Shown: positions 7,921 to 16,817 of the stretch, piece by piece
Layout: every line of letters starts with the position of its first letter
How positions within the stretch are numbered: the stretch's first letter is position 1
From: Acanthamoeba sp. SK_2022b
Lineage: Eukaryota; Discosea; Longamoebia; Acanthamoebidae
Direction of reading: 5' to 3'
NCBI GenBank assembly: GCA_027943245.1
Contig: JANDJZ010001733.1
Coordinates: 1-16,817 of the forward strand
Length of the DNA: 16,817 nucleotides
Notes under the pieces: generated by a model
What the model saw: the letters and a program-made list of their open reading frames with translations, nothing else
Told to the model about the DNA's origin: nothing
The model's database searches: none
Program-made: the position numbers and the translations under genes

Positions 7921-8901
7921 TCATTCTCCGTCGGCGGGGAAGACGACGCCGGTCTGGCGGCGGATGTCGGTCAGCAGGCGGGCGACGATCAGCGAATTCT
8001 CCAGCCCCGGGTGTTCCACCTGATGCTTCTCAATCAGCTCGGCGAAGGCCAGCGCTTCATACAGCATGGTATTGATGTGCTGCGTCTGGCTCAGATCCTG
8101 GCGGTTGCCGCCGCGCGGCGTCAGCGCCACGCCCTGACATTCGGAAATCTTGTCGATAATCAGCGTGCCTTCTTCCCCCTGGATCTCGCTGGGGAGCGCC
8201 GAGTCGCTGACCTTGGAATGGGAAAGCGTGACGTCGAAATCGCCGTAGTTCAGGCAGACGGTGCCGTGGGCGTCCACGCCGGTATCCAGCAGCGTGGCGC
8301 TGGCCAGCACCGACTGCGGCGCACCGAACAGCGCTACCGCGCTGGCCAGGCAGTAGTAGCCGATGTCCATGATCGAGCCGTTGGAGAACTGCGGGTTAAA
8401 GGTGTTGGGGTTCTCGCCGGCGAGATAGCGCGGGTAGCGCGAAGAGTATTGGCAGTAGTTGATAAAGGCTTTACGCAGCCGGCCGACTTTCGGCAATGCC
8501 TGCTGCAGCGCCAGGAAATTTGGCAAGTAGGCGCTTTTGAACGCCTCGAACAGCACCACCTGATTTTCCCGCGCGCAGGCTACCAGCTGTTCTGCTTCGC
8601 GCTGGTTGGAGGCCAGCGGCTTTTCGCAGATCACGTGTTTTTTATGGCGCAGGAACAGCAGCGATTGCGGGCAGTGCAGGGAATTGGGGCTGGCGATATA
8701 CACCGCGTCTATGGCATCAGACTGCGCCATCGCCTCGAGCGAGTCGAAAAACTGCGTGACCTGATAGTTGGCGCCAAACGCCTGCGCCTGGTCCAGCGAG
8801 CGTGAATACACGGCGCTCAGCTTGAGTTTGCCGCTTTCATGGGCGGCATCGATAAAACGTTCCGTAATCCAGTTGGTGCCGACGACGGCAAAGCGAATCA
8901 T
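7921..8901 (-). CDS. ygjR: Gfo/Idh/MocA-family oxidoreductase YgjR
   Basis: Predicted cytosolic NAD(P)-dependent sugar-type dehydrogenase; the physiological substrate is unknown. The product has 326 residues, close to E. coli YgjR. The N-terminal Rossmann domain starts IRFAVVGTNWITERF and contains YIASPNSLH (68-76). The family motif CEKPLA (92-97) carries the catalytic-site lysine Lys94. A C-terminal alpha/beta substrate domain follows. I chose the ATG at 8901 because the nucleotide-binding strand begins at once and GGAG stands 6 bases ahead. The open frame reaches to 9045, but the extra 48 residues would overlap ygjP and look unlike the family. The gap to ygjP is 50 bases, with no terminator. 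Confidence 0.9.
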   Translation of the reverse strand: MIRFAVVGTNWITERFIDAAHESGKLKLSAVYSRSLDQAQAFGANYQVTQFFDSLEAMAQSDAIDAVYIASPNSLHCPQSLLFLRHKKHVICEKPLASNQREAEQLVACARENQVVLFEAFKSAYLPNFLALQQALPKVGRLRKAFINYCQYSSRYPRYLAGENPNTFNPQFSNGSIMDIGYYCLASAVALFGAPQSVLASATLLDTGVDAHGTVCLNYGDFDVTLSHSKVSDSALPSEIQGEEGTLIIDKISECQGVALTPRGGNRQDLSQTQHINTMLYEALAFAELIEKHQVEHPGLENSLIVARLLTDIRRQTGVVFPADGE

Positions 8902-8951
8902 GGCGAGCTCCGGTCCAGGCCTAAAACCGCAGATTATCACGGCCTCACTCG

Positions 8952-9464
8952 CTATGCATACAGCTCGCCGAACAGCGAAAGGTGCGTCAGATACAGCCGG
9001 GTATCGAACTCCAGCTGGTGGTAATCCGGCTCCATATGGCAGCACAGGCTGTAGAACGCCTTGTTGTGATCTTTCTCTTTCAGGTGCGCCAGCTCATGCA
9101 CCACGATCATGCGCAGGAAGGGTTCGGGCGCGACCTTGAACACCGTCGCCACGCGGGTTTCCGCCTTGGCCTTCAGCTTGCCGCCCTGCACGCGCGAGAT
9201 GGCGGTGTGCAGGCCAAGCGCGTGCTTCATGACGTGGATCTTGCTGTCGTAGGCCACCTTGCTCAGCGGCTGGGCGTTGCGCAGATACTGGTTTTTCAGA
9301 TCGACGGTAAACTGATACAGCGATTTGTCGGTGGTGCAGTCGTGCACCTGCGGATAGCGCTGCAGCAGCACGTCTCCCAGCCGGTTCTGATGGATCAGTT
9401 GCTGCACCTGGCTTTGCAGATGCGTTGGGTAGCCTTGCAGGTAGGCGAGTTCGATGTCATGCAT
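8952..9464 (-). CDS. ygjP: YgjP-family metal-dependent hydrolase (HEXXH)
   Basis: Small zinc-type hydrolase of the YgjP/DUF45 family, 170 residues, related in fold to SprT/WLM metalloproteases. HELAH at 123-127 gives two metal ligands and the general-base glutamate, and His133 is the likely third ligand. LRNAQPLSKV and RVQGGKLKAK match the E. coli protein. I recall the E. coli member being reported as a UTP pyrophosphatase; whether the role is proteolytic or nucleotide hydrolysis is not decided by sequence. I start it at the ATG at 9464, inside the end of higA, because the family begins with this hydrophobic stretch (YLQGYP at 8-13). The 8-base ATGCATGA overlap suggests translation coupled to higA. 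The frame stays open to 9521, but that extension lies within higA. Confidence 0.9.
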   Translation of the reverse strand: MHDIELAYLQGYPTHLQSQVQQLIHQNRLGDVLLQRYPQVHDCTTDKSLYQFTVDLKNQYLRNAQPLSKVAYDSKIHVMKHALGLHTAISRVQGGKLKAKAETRVATVFKVAPEPFLRMIVVHELAHLKEKDHNKAFYSLCCHMEPDYHQLEFDTRLYLTHLSLFGELYA

Positions 9465-9780
9465 GAGTGATATTGCGCCCCAGTATTTCTTTGATTGGCC
9501 GCAGCCGCACGCGCTGTGCATTGGCCTGTCTGGCCTCCCAGCGATCGTGCGCCGCCTGCAGGTTCAGCCAAAAGTCGGTGGTCGTTTCGAACAGATCGGC
9601 AAACAGGTTGGCCTCGGCAACGCTCATGCGCCGATGCCCGTTGCATAGGCGGTTGACGGTGGCGCGGGTGACGCCCAAAATCTTTGCCAGTTCCTCCTGG
9701 CCGATGCCCAACGGCGTTAAATACTCTTCCTGCAGCACTTCCCCCACCGTGGTGGGTTCGCGAGTCGTGGTTTCCAACAT
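9457..9780 (-). CDS. higA: HigA-family antitoxin
   Basis: Antitoxin of a type II toxin-antitoxin pair, 107 residues. A helix-turn-helix of the XRE/HigA class spans about 27-55, with GQEELAKILGVTRATVNRL as its core. A downstream helical region containing FWLNLQ (70-75) is typical of the HigA/VapI group. It should bind and neutralise the HigB partner and repress its own promoter through the HTH. It lies 15 bases after higB on the same strand. The toxin-first order is characteristic of higBA. A GAGGGGG Shine-Dalgarno precedes the ATG at 9780. The last 8 bases overlap the start of ygjP. Confidence 0.92.
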   Translation of the reverse strand: MLETTTREPTTVGEVLQEEYLTPLGIGQEELAKILGVTRATVNRLCNGHRRMSVAEANLFADLFETTTDFWLNLQAAHDRWEARQANAQRVRLRPIKEILGRNITHA

Positions 9781-9795
9781 AGGTTTCCCCCTCGT

Positions 9796-10086
9796 TCAGG
9801 TATCTTGGTGAGGATCGAGGTAAATTTTTTCAGCGGCGTCATGCCGCCACTGGAACATCAGCCGCCAGTGCATATTGACGCGCAGACTTGACCATCCCTG
9901 AAACGGCCCGGACAGCCGCTTGTAATAGTTGCCCGTGGGGTGATGCAAATCACGCTCTTGCTGCGCGGCCGTCAACATATCGAGCTTTCTGGCCAACTGC
10001 CGCTCGAGCGCCCCGGGAATCAGCCGGCTGCGCTTGCCTTCCAGATAGAACTGCTCCAGATAGCGATCGCGGAAAGATTTAATCAT
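9796..10086 (-). CDS. higB: HigB-family toxin (RelE/ParE superfamily, GraT-like)
   Basis: Toxin of a type II pair, 96 residues, in the RelE/ParE superfamily and closest in pattern to the HigB/GraT 'killer protein' group. Members are ribosome-dependent mRNA endonucleases. Family pattern points are the MIKSF start, the K-R-S/R segment near residue 20, the RKLDML helix near the middle, and the C-terminal HWRLMFQW strand that fits the conserved W-R-(I/L)-x-F core. I start at the ATG at 10086 because AAGGGGG lies just ahead and the family starts here; the open frame runs 12 codons further into the promoter. The frame looks intact. Activity is inferred from family only. Confidence 0.9.
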   Translation of the reverse strand: MIKSFRDRYLEQFYLEGKRSRLIPGALERQLARKLDMLTAAQQERDLHHPTGNYYKRLSGPFQGWSSLRVNMHWRLMFQWRHDAAEKIYLDPHQDT

Positions 10087-10113
10087 GCTTTCCCCCTTCC
10101 ATAGGGACTGACA

Positions 10114-10134
10114 GTGTAACATTTAAAGTTACAC
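10114..10134. promoter_or_regulatory. Palindromic operator of the higBA promoter
   Basis: GTGTAAC (10114-10120) and GTTACAC (10128-10134) are exact reverse complements around an AT-only 7-base centre, 28 bases before the higB start. A long palindrome in this place is what HigA-type repressors bind. The promoter boxes themselves are not clear and probably overlap it. The rest of the 230-base gap to rlmG (10087-10316) is AT-rich and holds the rlmG promoter candidate. Confidence 0.65.
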
Positions 10135-10257
10135 CTCGTTAGATTAAAAAAACGTCGAAATAGAGACTCGGGAAGGGAAGGTTAATGTTGTTAAAGGGGA
10201 AAAGGGGCGCGGGTTTTCAGATACGCGGCGCAATACGCAATTTATCCGAAAAAACAT

Positions 10258-10286
10258 TTTACTGACGGGCGTTTTTAGGGGATAAA
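10258..10286 (+). promoter_or_regulatory. Candidate rlmG promoter
   Basis: TTTACT (10258-10263) matches the -35 box at 4 of 6 positions and GATAAA (10281-10286) the -10 at 4 of 6, with a 17-base spacer. This is 30 bases before the rlmG ATG. It is a moderate match seen by eye only. Confidence 0.35.
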
Positions 10287-10316
10287 CAGCCCAAATTTTA
10301 TCAGTCAGGAGGGGCA

Positions 10317-11456
10317 ATGAGCCAACTCGATCTGGGAACACAGCAACTTGAGCTGGAGCGTTATCCCCAACAGGAAGAATCCACCCAGCTGCAGGCGTGG
10401 GAAGCGGCGGACGAATATCTGCTGCAACAGCTTGAAAACGTAGATATCGGCGGCCGTCCGGTGCTGATTTTCAACGATAACTTCGGCACCCTGGCCTGTG
10501 CGCTGCACGCGCATCGCCCTTACAGCGTCAGCGACTCGTACATGAGCCAGCTGGCGACGCGCCACAACCTGAAGCTCAACGGCCTGGATCCCGAGCAGGT
10601 CACGCTGTTGGACAGCCTGGCCGAGCTGCCGGCGGCGCCGGCGGTAGTGTTGATTCGCGTGCCGAAGGCGCTGGCGCTGCTGGAGCAGCAGCTGCGCGCG
10701 CTGCGCCACGTCGTGACCGAAGACACGCTGATCGTCGCCGGCGCCAAGGCGCGCGACGTGCATACCTCGACGATGCAGCTGTTTGAAAAGGTGCTGGGCC
10801 CAACGCGCACCAGCCTGGCGTGGAAGAAAGCGCGCCTGATCTTCTGCCAGGCGGCGGACATCGTGCCGCCGGCGGCAGCGGAAACCACCGACTGGACGCT
10901 GGACGGCACCGATTGGCTTATTCACAACCACGCGAACGTTTTCTCGCGCGGCAGCCTGGATATCGGCGCGCGCCTGTTTATGGAACACCTGCCGCGTGGC
11001 CTGAACGGCCATATCGTCGATCTGGGCTGCGGCAACGGCGTGATTGGCCTGACGGCGCTGGCGCAAAACCCGGAAGCGCAGGTGACCTTCGTCGATGAAT
11101 CTTACATGGCGGTAGCCTCCAGCGAACTGAACGTGGAGCACAACCTGCCGCAAGAGCTGGATCGTTGCCAGTTTGAGGTGAATAACGCGCTGGCGGGCAT
11201 CGAGCGCGAAAGCGTGCAGGCGGTGCTGTGCAACCCGCCGTTCCACCAGCAGCACGCCATTACCGATCACACCGCCTGGCAGATGTTCTGCGACGCCAAG
11301 CGCTGCCTGCAGGTGGGCGGCGAGTTGCGCATCGTCGGCAACCGCCACCTCGACTATCACCAGAAGCTCAAGCGTCTGTTCGGCAACTGCACGCTGGTGG
11401 CCTCGAACAAGAAGTTCGTGATCTTGAGAGCGGTGAAATCCGGCGCGCGTCGCTGA
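10317..11456 (+). CDS. rlmG: 23S rRNA (guanine-1835-N2) methyltransferase RlmG
   Basis: S-adenosylmethionine-dependent methyltransferase that modifies G1835 of 23S rRNA. The product has 379 residues, matching E. coli RlmG (YgjO). It has the double-domain layout of the RlmG/RsmC group: a degenerate N-terminal methyltransferase-like half (about 1-190) and a catalytic C-terminal half. Motif I is DLGCGNG at 235-241, and the amino-methylation motif NPPF is at 306-309. AGGAGG at 10307-10312 sits 4 bases before the ATG. It is transcribed alone and ends in a hairpin shared with fadH. Confidence 0.95.
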   Translation: MSQLDLGTQQLELERYPQQEESTQLQAWEAADEYLLQQLENVDIGGRPVLIFNDNFGTLACALHAHRPYSVSDSYMSQLATRHNLKLNGLDPEQVTLLDSLAELPAAPAVVLIRVPKALALLEQQLRALRHVVTEDTLIVAGAKARDVHTSTMQLFEKVLGPTRTSLAWKKARLIFCQAADIVPPAAAETTDWTLDGTDWLIHNHANVFSRGSLDIGARLFMEHLPRGLNGHIVDLGCGNGVIGLTALAQNPEAQVTFVDESYMAVASSELNVEHNLPQELDRCQFEVNNALAGIERESVQAVLCNPPFHQQHAITDHTAWQMFCDAKRCLQVGGELRIVGNRHLDYHQKLKRLFGNCTLVASNKKFVILRAVKSGARR

Positions 11457-11465
11457 GTGAATAAC

Positions 11466-11488
11466 AAGGGGCGCTGTGCGCCCCTTTC

Positions 11489-11490
<2 letters not shown>
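11466..11490. terminator. Terminator hairpin between rlmG and fadH
   Basis: AAGGGGCGC (11466-11474) pairs exactly with GCGCCCCTT (11478-11486) around a TGT loop, followed on plus by TCTT. It lies between the convergent stops of rlmG (11456) and fadH (11489). The T run is short, so it works better for rlmG than for fadH. Confidence 0.75.
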
Positions 11491-13817
<2,327 letters not shown>

Positions 13818-15338
13818 ATGGCTCATTTTGCGCAGTCCCCTTATTTCGTTTTACATCAACTGACCTGCCAATTTGCTGACGGCGAAACGCTGTTCGGCCC
13901 GCTGGATCTCGCTTTCGATCGGTCGCGCTGCGGCCTGGTGGGGCGCAACGGCGTCGGCAAAACCCAGCTGTTGCGCCTGATCGCCGGGCGGGAGCGGCCG
14001 GGCAACGGGCACGTCGAATCCCATGCCGCATTGGCTTACGTTGCGCAGCAGCCGGAGATCGCGGCGAACACCACGCTGGCGCAGCTGCTGGGCTACGGCG
14101 AGGTCTTCGCCGCGCTGGCGCGCATCGAGCAAGGGCGGCCGTTGGCGGACGACATCGATCGTCTGGAAGGACGCTGGGATCTCAACGATCGCCTGCAAAG
14201 CGCCTTCGCCGCCGCCGGGCTGCCGGCCTTCGATCCGCTGCGACCCGCAAGCTCACTGAGCGGCGGCGAACGGATGCGCGCGGCGCTGTGTGGCGCTTTT
14301 CTGGGGGAGGCGGATTATCTGCTGTTGGACGAACCGACCAACCACCTCGACAGCGCCGGGCGCGCCTGGCTGTATCAGCAGCTGGATCAGTGGCGCGGCG
14401 GGCTGCTGATCGCCAGCCATGATCGGCAGCTGCTGGGGCGTATGGAGCGCATCGTCGAACTGACGCCCGGTGCGCTGCGCAGCTATGGCGGCAACTACGA
14501 CGACTACCGGCGCCAGCGCGACATGGAGCAGCAGGCGGCGCGCGCCGATCTGGAACATGCGCGCGAGGAGCGCCGCCGCACCCGCGCCCGTCAGCAGAAA
14601 GAGCACGACATGAGCCAGCGGCGCTCGGCGCAAACGCTGCGCGTCGTCGATACGCTGAATATCGCCTCTTTCGAACGGGTGGCCTACAAATCGGCGGCGA
14701 AGGAGAGCCTCGGCACGCTGCGCAAACAGCATCAGGACCAGCGCGACAGCCTCGATGCGGCGGTGCGCGAGGCCTATCAGCGGGTGGAGGACGAGCAACC
14801 GGTGTTGCTGGCGCTGCCGGGCAGCGAGGTGAGCGCGAACAAGCAGGTGCTGGTGCTCGAGCAGCTGCAGCTGCCGTTCGTCAGCGCGCCGCCGCTGGAT
14901 CTGCGGATCGACGGCCCGATGCGCGTGGCGTTGACCGGCCCCAACGGCTGCGGCAAATCCACCTTGCTGAAGACCGTTCTCGGTCAGCTGACGGCGCTTT
15001 CCGGCCATTGTCATTGCCCGCTGTCGACGGCCTACCTCGATCAAACTCTGTCGCAGCTCGACCCGAGTCTGTCGGTGATGGACCATCTGGGGCTGCAGGA
15101 CAGGCGATCGCCGACGCCATCACCGAGCTGCCCCGCGAGGGCGACGTGCTCGTCTTCCTGTCCGGCGAGCGCGAGATCCGCGACACCGCCGAGCACCTGC
15201 AGGGCAAGAAGTGGCCGCGCACCGAGATCCTGCCGCTGTACGGACGCCTCTCGGCCCAGGACCAGCAGAAGATCTTCGCCGCGCCGAGCGGCGGCCGCCG
15301 GATCGTCCTGGCCACGAACGTCGCCGAGACGTCGCTGA
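13818..15338 (+). CDS. ABC-F family ATPase, C-terminal part replaced at about 15101
   Basis: ABC-F proteins are soluble twin-ATPase factors that act on the ribosome; the precise role of this member is unknown. Residues 1-428 are good ABC-F sequence. They include the first Walker A GRNGVGKT (42-49), signature LSGGE (147-151), Walker B LLLDEP (168-173), switch His201, a charged helical linker (about 230-330) and the second Walker A GPNGCGKST (374-382). The second signature, Walker B and H-loop are absent. From codon 429 (15102) the frame runs out of phase through foreign DNA, making arginine/serine/proline-rich nonsense to the stop at 15336-15338; the frame as it stands has 506 codons. The ATG at 13818 follows AGGAG by 5 bases; a GTG 6 bases earlier is less likely. 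A normal protein would have some 520 residues. Confidence 0.85.
   Translation: MAHFAQSPYFVLHQLTCQFADGETLFGPLDLAFDRSRCGLVGRNGVGKTQLLRLIAGRERPGNGHVESHAALAYVAQQPEIAANTTLAQLLGYGEVFAALARIEQGRPLADDIDRLEGRWDLNDRLQSAFAAAGLPAFDPLRPASSLSGGERMRAALCGAFLGEADYLLLDEPTNHLDSAGRAWLYQQLDQWRGGLLIASHDRQLLGRMERIVELTPGALRSYGGNYDDYRRQRDMEQQAARADLEHAREERRRTRARQQKEHDMSQRRSAQTLRVVDTLNIASFERVAYKSAAKESLGTLRKQHQDQRDSLDAAVREAYQRVEDEQPVLLALPGSEVSANKQVLVLEQLQLPFVSAPPLDLRIDGPMRVALTGPNGCGKSTLLKTVLGQLTALSGHCHCPLSTAYLDQTLSQLDPSLSVMDHLGLQDRRSPTPSPSCPARATCSSSCPASARSATPPSTCRARSGRAPRSCRCTDASRPRTSRRSSPRRAAAAGSSWPRTSPRRR
15093..15104. other. Chimeric junction: Serratia-like to actinobacterial DNA
   Basis: ABC-F homology ends at codon GAC (15099-15101) and HrpA homology begins at CAG (15101-15103), one base out of step: ABC-F is in frame 0 and HrpA in frame 2 when position is taken modulo 3. 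Third-position G or C is 36 of 47 codons just before (14961-15101) and 40 of 40 just after (15101-15220), both counted by hand. CTGCAG (15093-15098) lies at the border. There is no repeat, tRNA or integrase around it. Confidence 0.85.
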
Positions 15339-16817
15339 CCGTGCCGGGCATCCGGTACGTCGTGGACCCCGGCTTCGCCCGCGTCTCGCGCTACAGCCAG
15401 CGGCTGAAGGTGCAGCGCCTGCCCATCGAGCCGGTGTCGCAGGCCTCGGCCCGTCAGCGTGCCGGACGCTGCGGACGCGTCGCCGAGGGCATCTGCATCC
15501 GGCTGTACTCCGAGGAGGACTTCGAGAGCCGGCCCGAGTTCACCGACCCCGAGATCCAACGCACCAACCTCGCGTCGGTCCTGCTGCAGATGGCCGCGCT
15601 CGAGCTGGGCGACGTGACGTCCTTCCCGTTCCTGGACAAGCCGGACTCCCGTGCGGTCGGTGACGGCGTCGTGCTGCTCACCGAGCTCGGCGCGCTCGTG
15701 CACGGCCGCGACGGCACCCCGCGCCTGACCAACCTCGGACGCACGCTGTCGCGCCTGCCGCTCGACCCGCGCATGGCCCGCATGGTGATGGCCGCGGACC
15801 GGCTCGGCTGCCTGGCCGACGTCCTGGTCATCGTCTCGGCGATGAGCATCCAGGACCCGCGCGAGCGTCCGCTGGAGCACCAGCAGGCCGCCGACGAGAA
15901 GCACGCGCGCTTCCGCGAGCCGGACTCGGACTTCCTGTCGTACCTGTCGCTGTGGACGTACCTGCGCGAGCAGCGCGAGTCGATGAGCCACTCGGCCTTC
16001 CGGCGGATGTGCCGCGACGAGTTCCTGCACTACCTGCGCATCCGCGAGTGGCACGACGTGCACTCGCAGCTCCGCCGCACGGTCAAGGAGCTCGGCATGA
16101 GGCCCGGGCGCAACGGCGCCGACCCCGACGCCGTCCACCAGGCGCTCCTGCACGGGCTGCTGTCGCACGTCGGCCTGCGCGAGGGCGACTCGCGCGAGTA
16201 CCTGGGGGCGCGCAACGCCAAGTTCGCCATCTTCCCCGGCTCGGGCCTGGCCAAGAAGCCCCCGCGGCTGGTCATGGCCGGCGAGCTGGTTGAGACGAGC
16301 CGGCTGTGGGCCCGCGACGTGGCCAAGATCCAGCCCGAGTGGGCCGAGAAGGCCGGCGAGCACCTGGTCAAGCGCAGCTACAGCGAGCCGCACTGGTCGA
16401 TCAAGCGGGGCGCGGTCATGGCCCACGAGCGCGTGTCGCTGTACGGCGTCCCGCTCGTCGCCGACCGCCTCGTGCAGTACGGCCGCGTCGACCCGGTCGT
16501 CTCGCGCGAGCTGTTCATCCGCCACGCCCTCGTGCAGGGCGAGTGGCGCACCCATCATGCGTTCTTCGCCCGCAACCGGGCGTTCCTCGACGAGGTCGGC
16601 GAGCTCGAGGACCGGCTGCGCCGCCGCGACCTGCGCGTCGACGACGAGACGCTGTTCGCCTTCTACGACGAGCGCGTCCCGGCCGACGTCGTCTCCGGCC
16701 GCCACTTCGACTCCTGGTGGAAGAAGGCCAAGCACGAGCAGCCCGACCTGCTCACGTTCGACCCGTCGATGCTGCTCGCCGACGACGTCGACGCCGACGT
16801 GGACCCTGCGACCGAGT
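15101..16817 (+). CDS. hrpA: ATP-dependent RNA helicase HrpA, interior fragment (actinobacterial type)
   Basis: DEAH-box (SF2) RNA helicase fragment of 572 codons in the frame of 15101, open at both ends, with no start codon of its own. It begins just before motif IV, in VLVFLSGEREI. It goes on through motif V, LATNVAETSLTVPGI, and motif VI, QRAGRCGR (Gln at 15455), then the winged-helix/HA2 region and the start of the HrpA-specific C-terminal half. LATNVAETSL and RLPIEP-SQAS match E. coli HrpA closely, so the family is secure. The first RecA domain, with motif I and the DEAH box (some 260-300 residues), is missing. Codons end almost only in G or C, unlike every other gene here, which points to Actinomycetota. 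It would not make a working helicase as it stands. Confidence 0.92.

Noticed and set aside
8902..9045. Longer N-terminus for YgjR
   Set aside because: It would overlap ygjP in another frame, has no Shine-Dalgarno that I can see, and the Rossmann strand begins right at the ATG at 8901.
13818..15338. A true ABC-F/helicase fusion protein
   Set aside because: The two homologies are in different frames, so no fused product is made; the tail is frame-shifted nonsense.
15041..16735. 564-codon open frame on minus opposite hrpA
   Set aside because: It is a shadow produced by extreme G/C third positions; it has no family resemblance and no domain pattern, while the plus frame is clear HrpA.
15101..16817. 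Horizontal transfer of a helicase into Serratia
   Set aside because: The fragment lacks its start and ATP-binding domain, interrupts another gene, and has no integrase, repeat or tRNA beside it; a technical chimera is simpler, though not proven.

Overview
The first 15.1 kb look like core chromosome of an enterobacterium close to Serratia. The evidence is protein similarity to the E. coli exuT-uxaCA / sstT / alx / ygjR / ygjP / rlmG / fadH neighbourhood, with the same genes in nearly the same order, and the moderately GC-rich codon use. The last 1.7 kb do not belong with it. They carry an interior piece of an HrpA-type DEAH RNA helicase whose codons end almost only in G or C, as in Actinomycetota. 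The two parts meet abruptly near base 15,100, inside both genes.

Layout. (1) 1-4451: hexuronate use. exuT (uptake, minus strand, cut by the window start) diverges from uxaC-uxaA (isomerase and altronate dehydratase). A 300-base control region with three palindromic elements lies between them, and a strong two-way hairpin terminator follows uxaA. (2) 4468-7176: sstT (Na+/Ser-Thr symporter) and alx (TerC-family, manganese-linked membrane protein), both on minus. Upstream of alx lies a complete regulatory leader: promoter, yybP-ykoY manganese aptamer, intrinsic terminator and Shine-Dalgarno. This is the counterpart of E. coli SraF/PRE. (3) 7188-10134: a minus-strand run, probably one transcription unit, in the order higB - higA - ygjP - ygjR - class I glutamine amidotransferase. 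A palindrome that fits a HigA operator sits in front of it. higA and ygjP overlap by 8 bases; ygjR and the amidotransferase are 1 base apart. (4) 10317-13579: rlmG (23S rRNA methyltransferase, plus) converges on fadH (2,4-dienoyl-CoA reductase, minus) at a shared hairpin. A good FadR-like operator lies upstream of fadH. (5) 13818-15101: an ABC-F ATPase (plus) that is intact through its second Walker A motif and then stops being ABC-F. (6) 15101-16817: the foreign hrpA fragment, open at the window end.

The genes serve separate household functions: sugar acid catabolism, amino acid uptake, metal homeostasis, ribosome modification and unsaturated fatty acid oxidation, plus one toxin-antitoxin pair. 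I see no CRISPR array, insertion sequence, tRNA or rRNA. I found no convincing undescribed system. The strongest anomaly is the 15,100 junction, which is best explained as a chimera (assembly, library or contamination) and should be resolved before anything is built on it.
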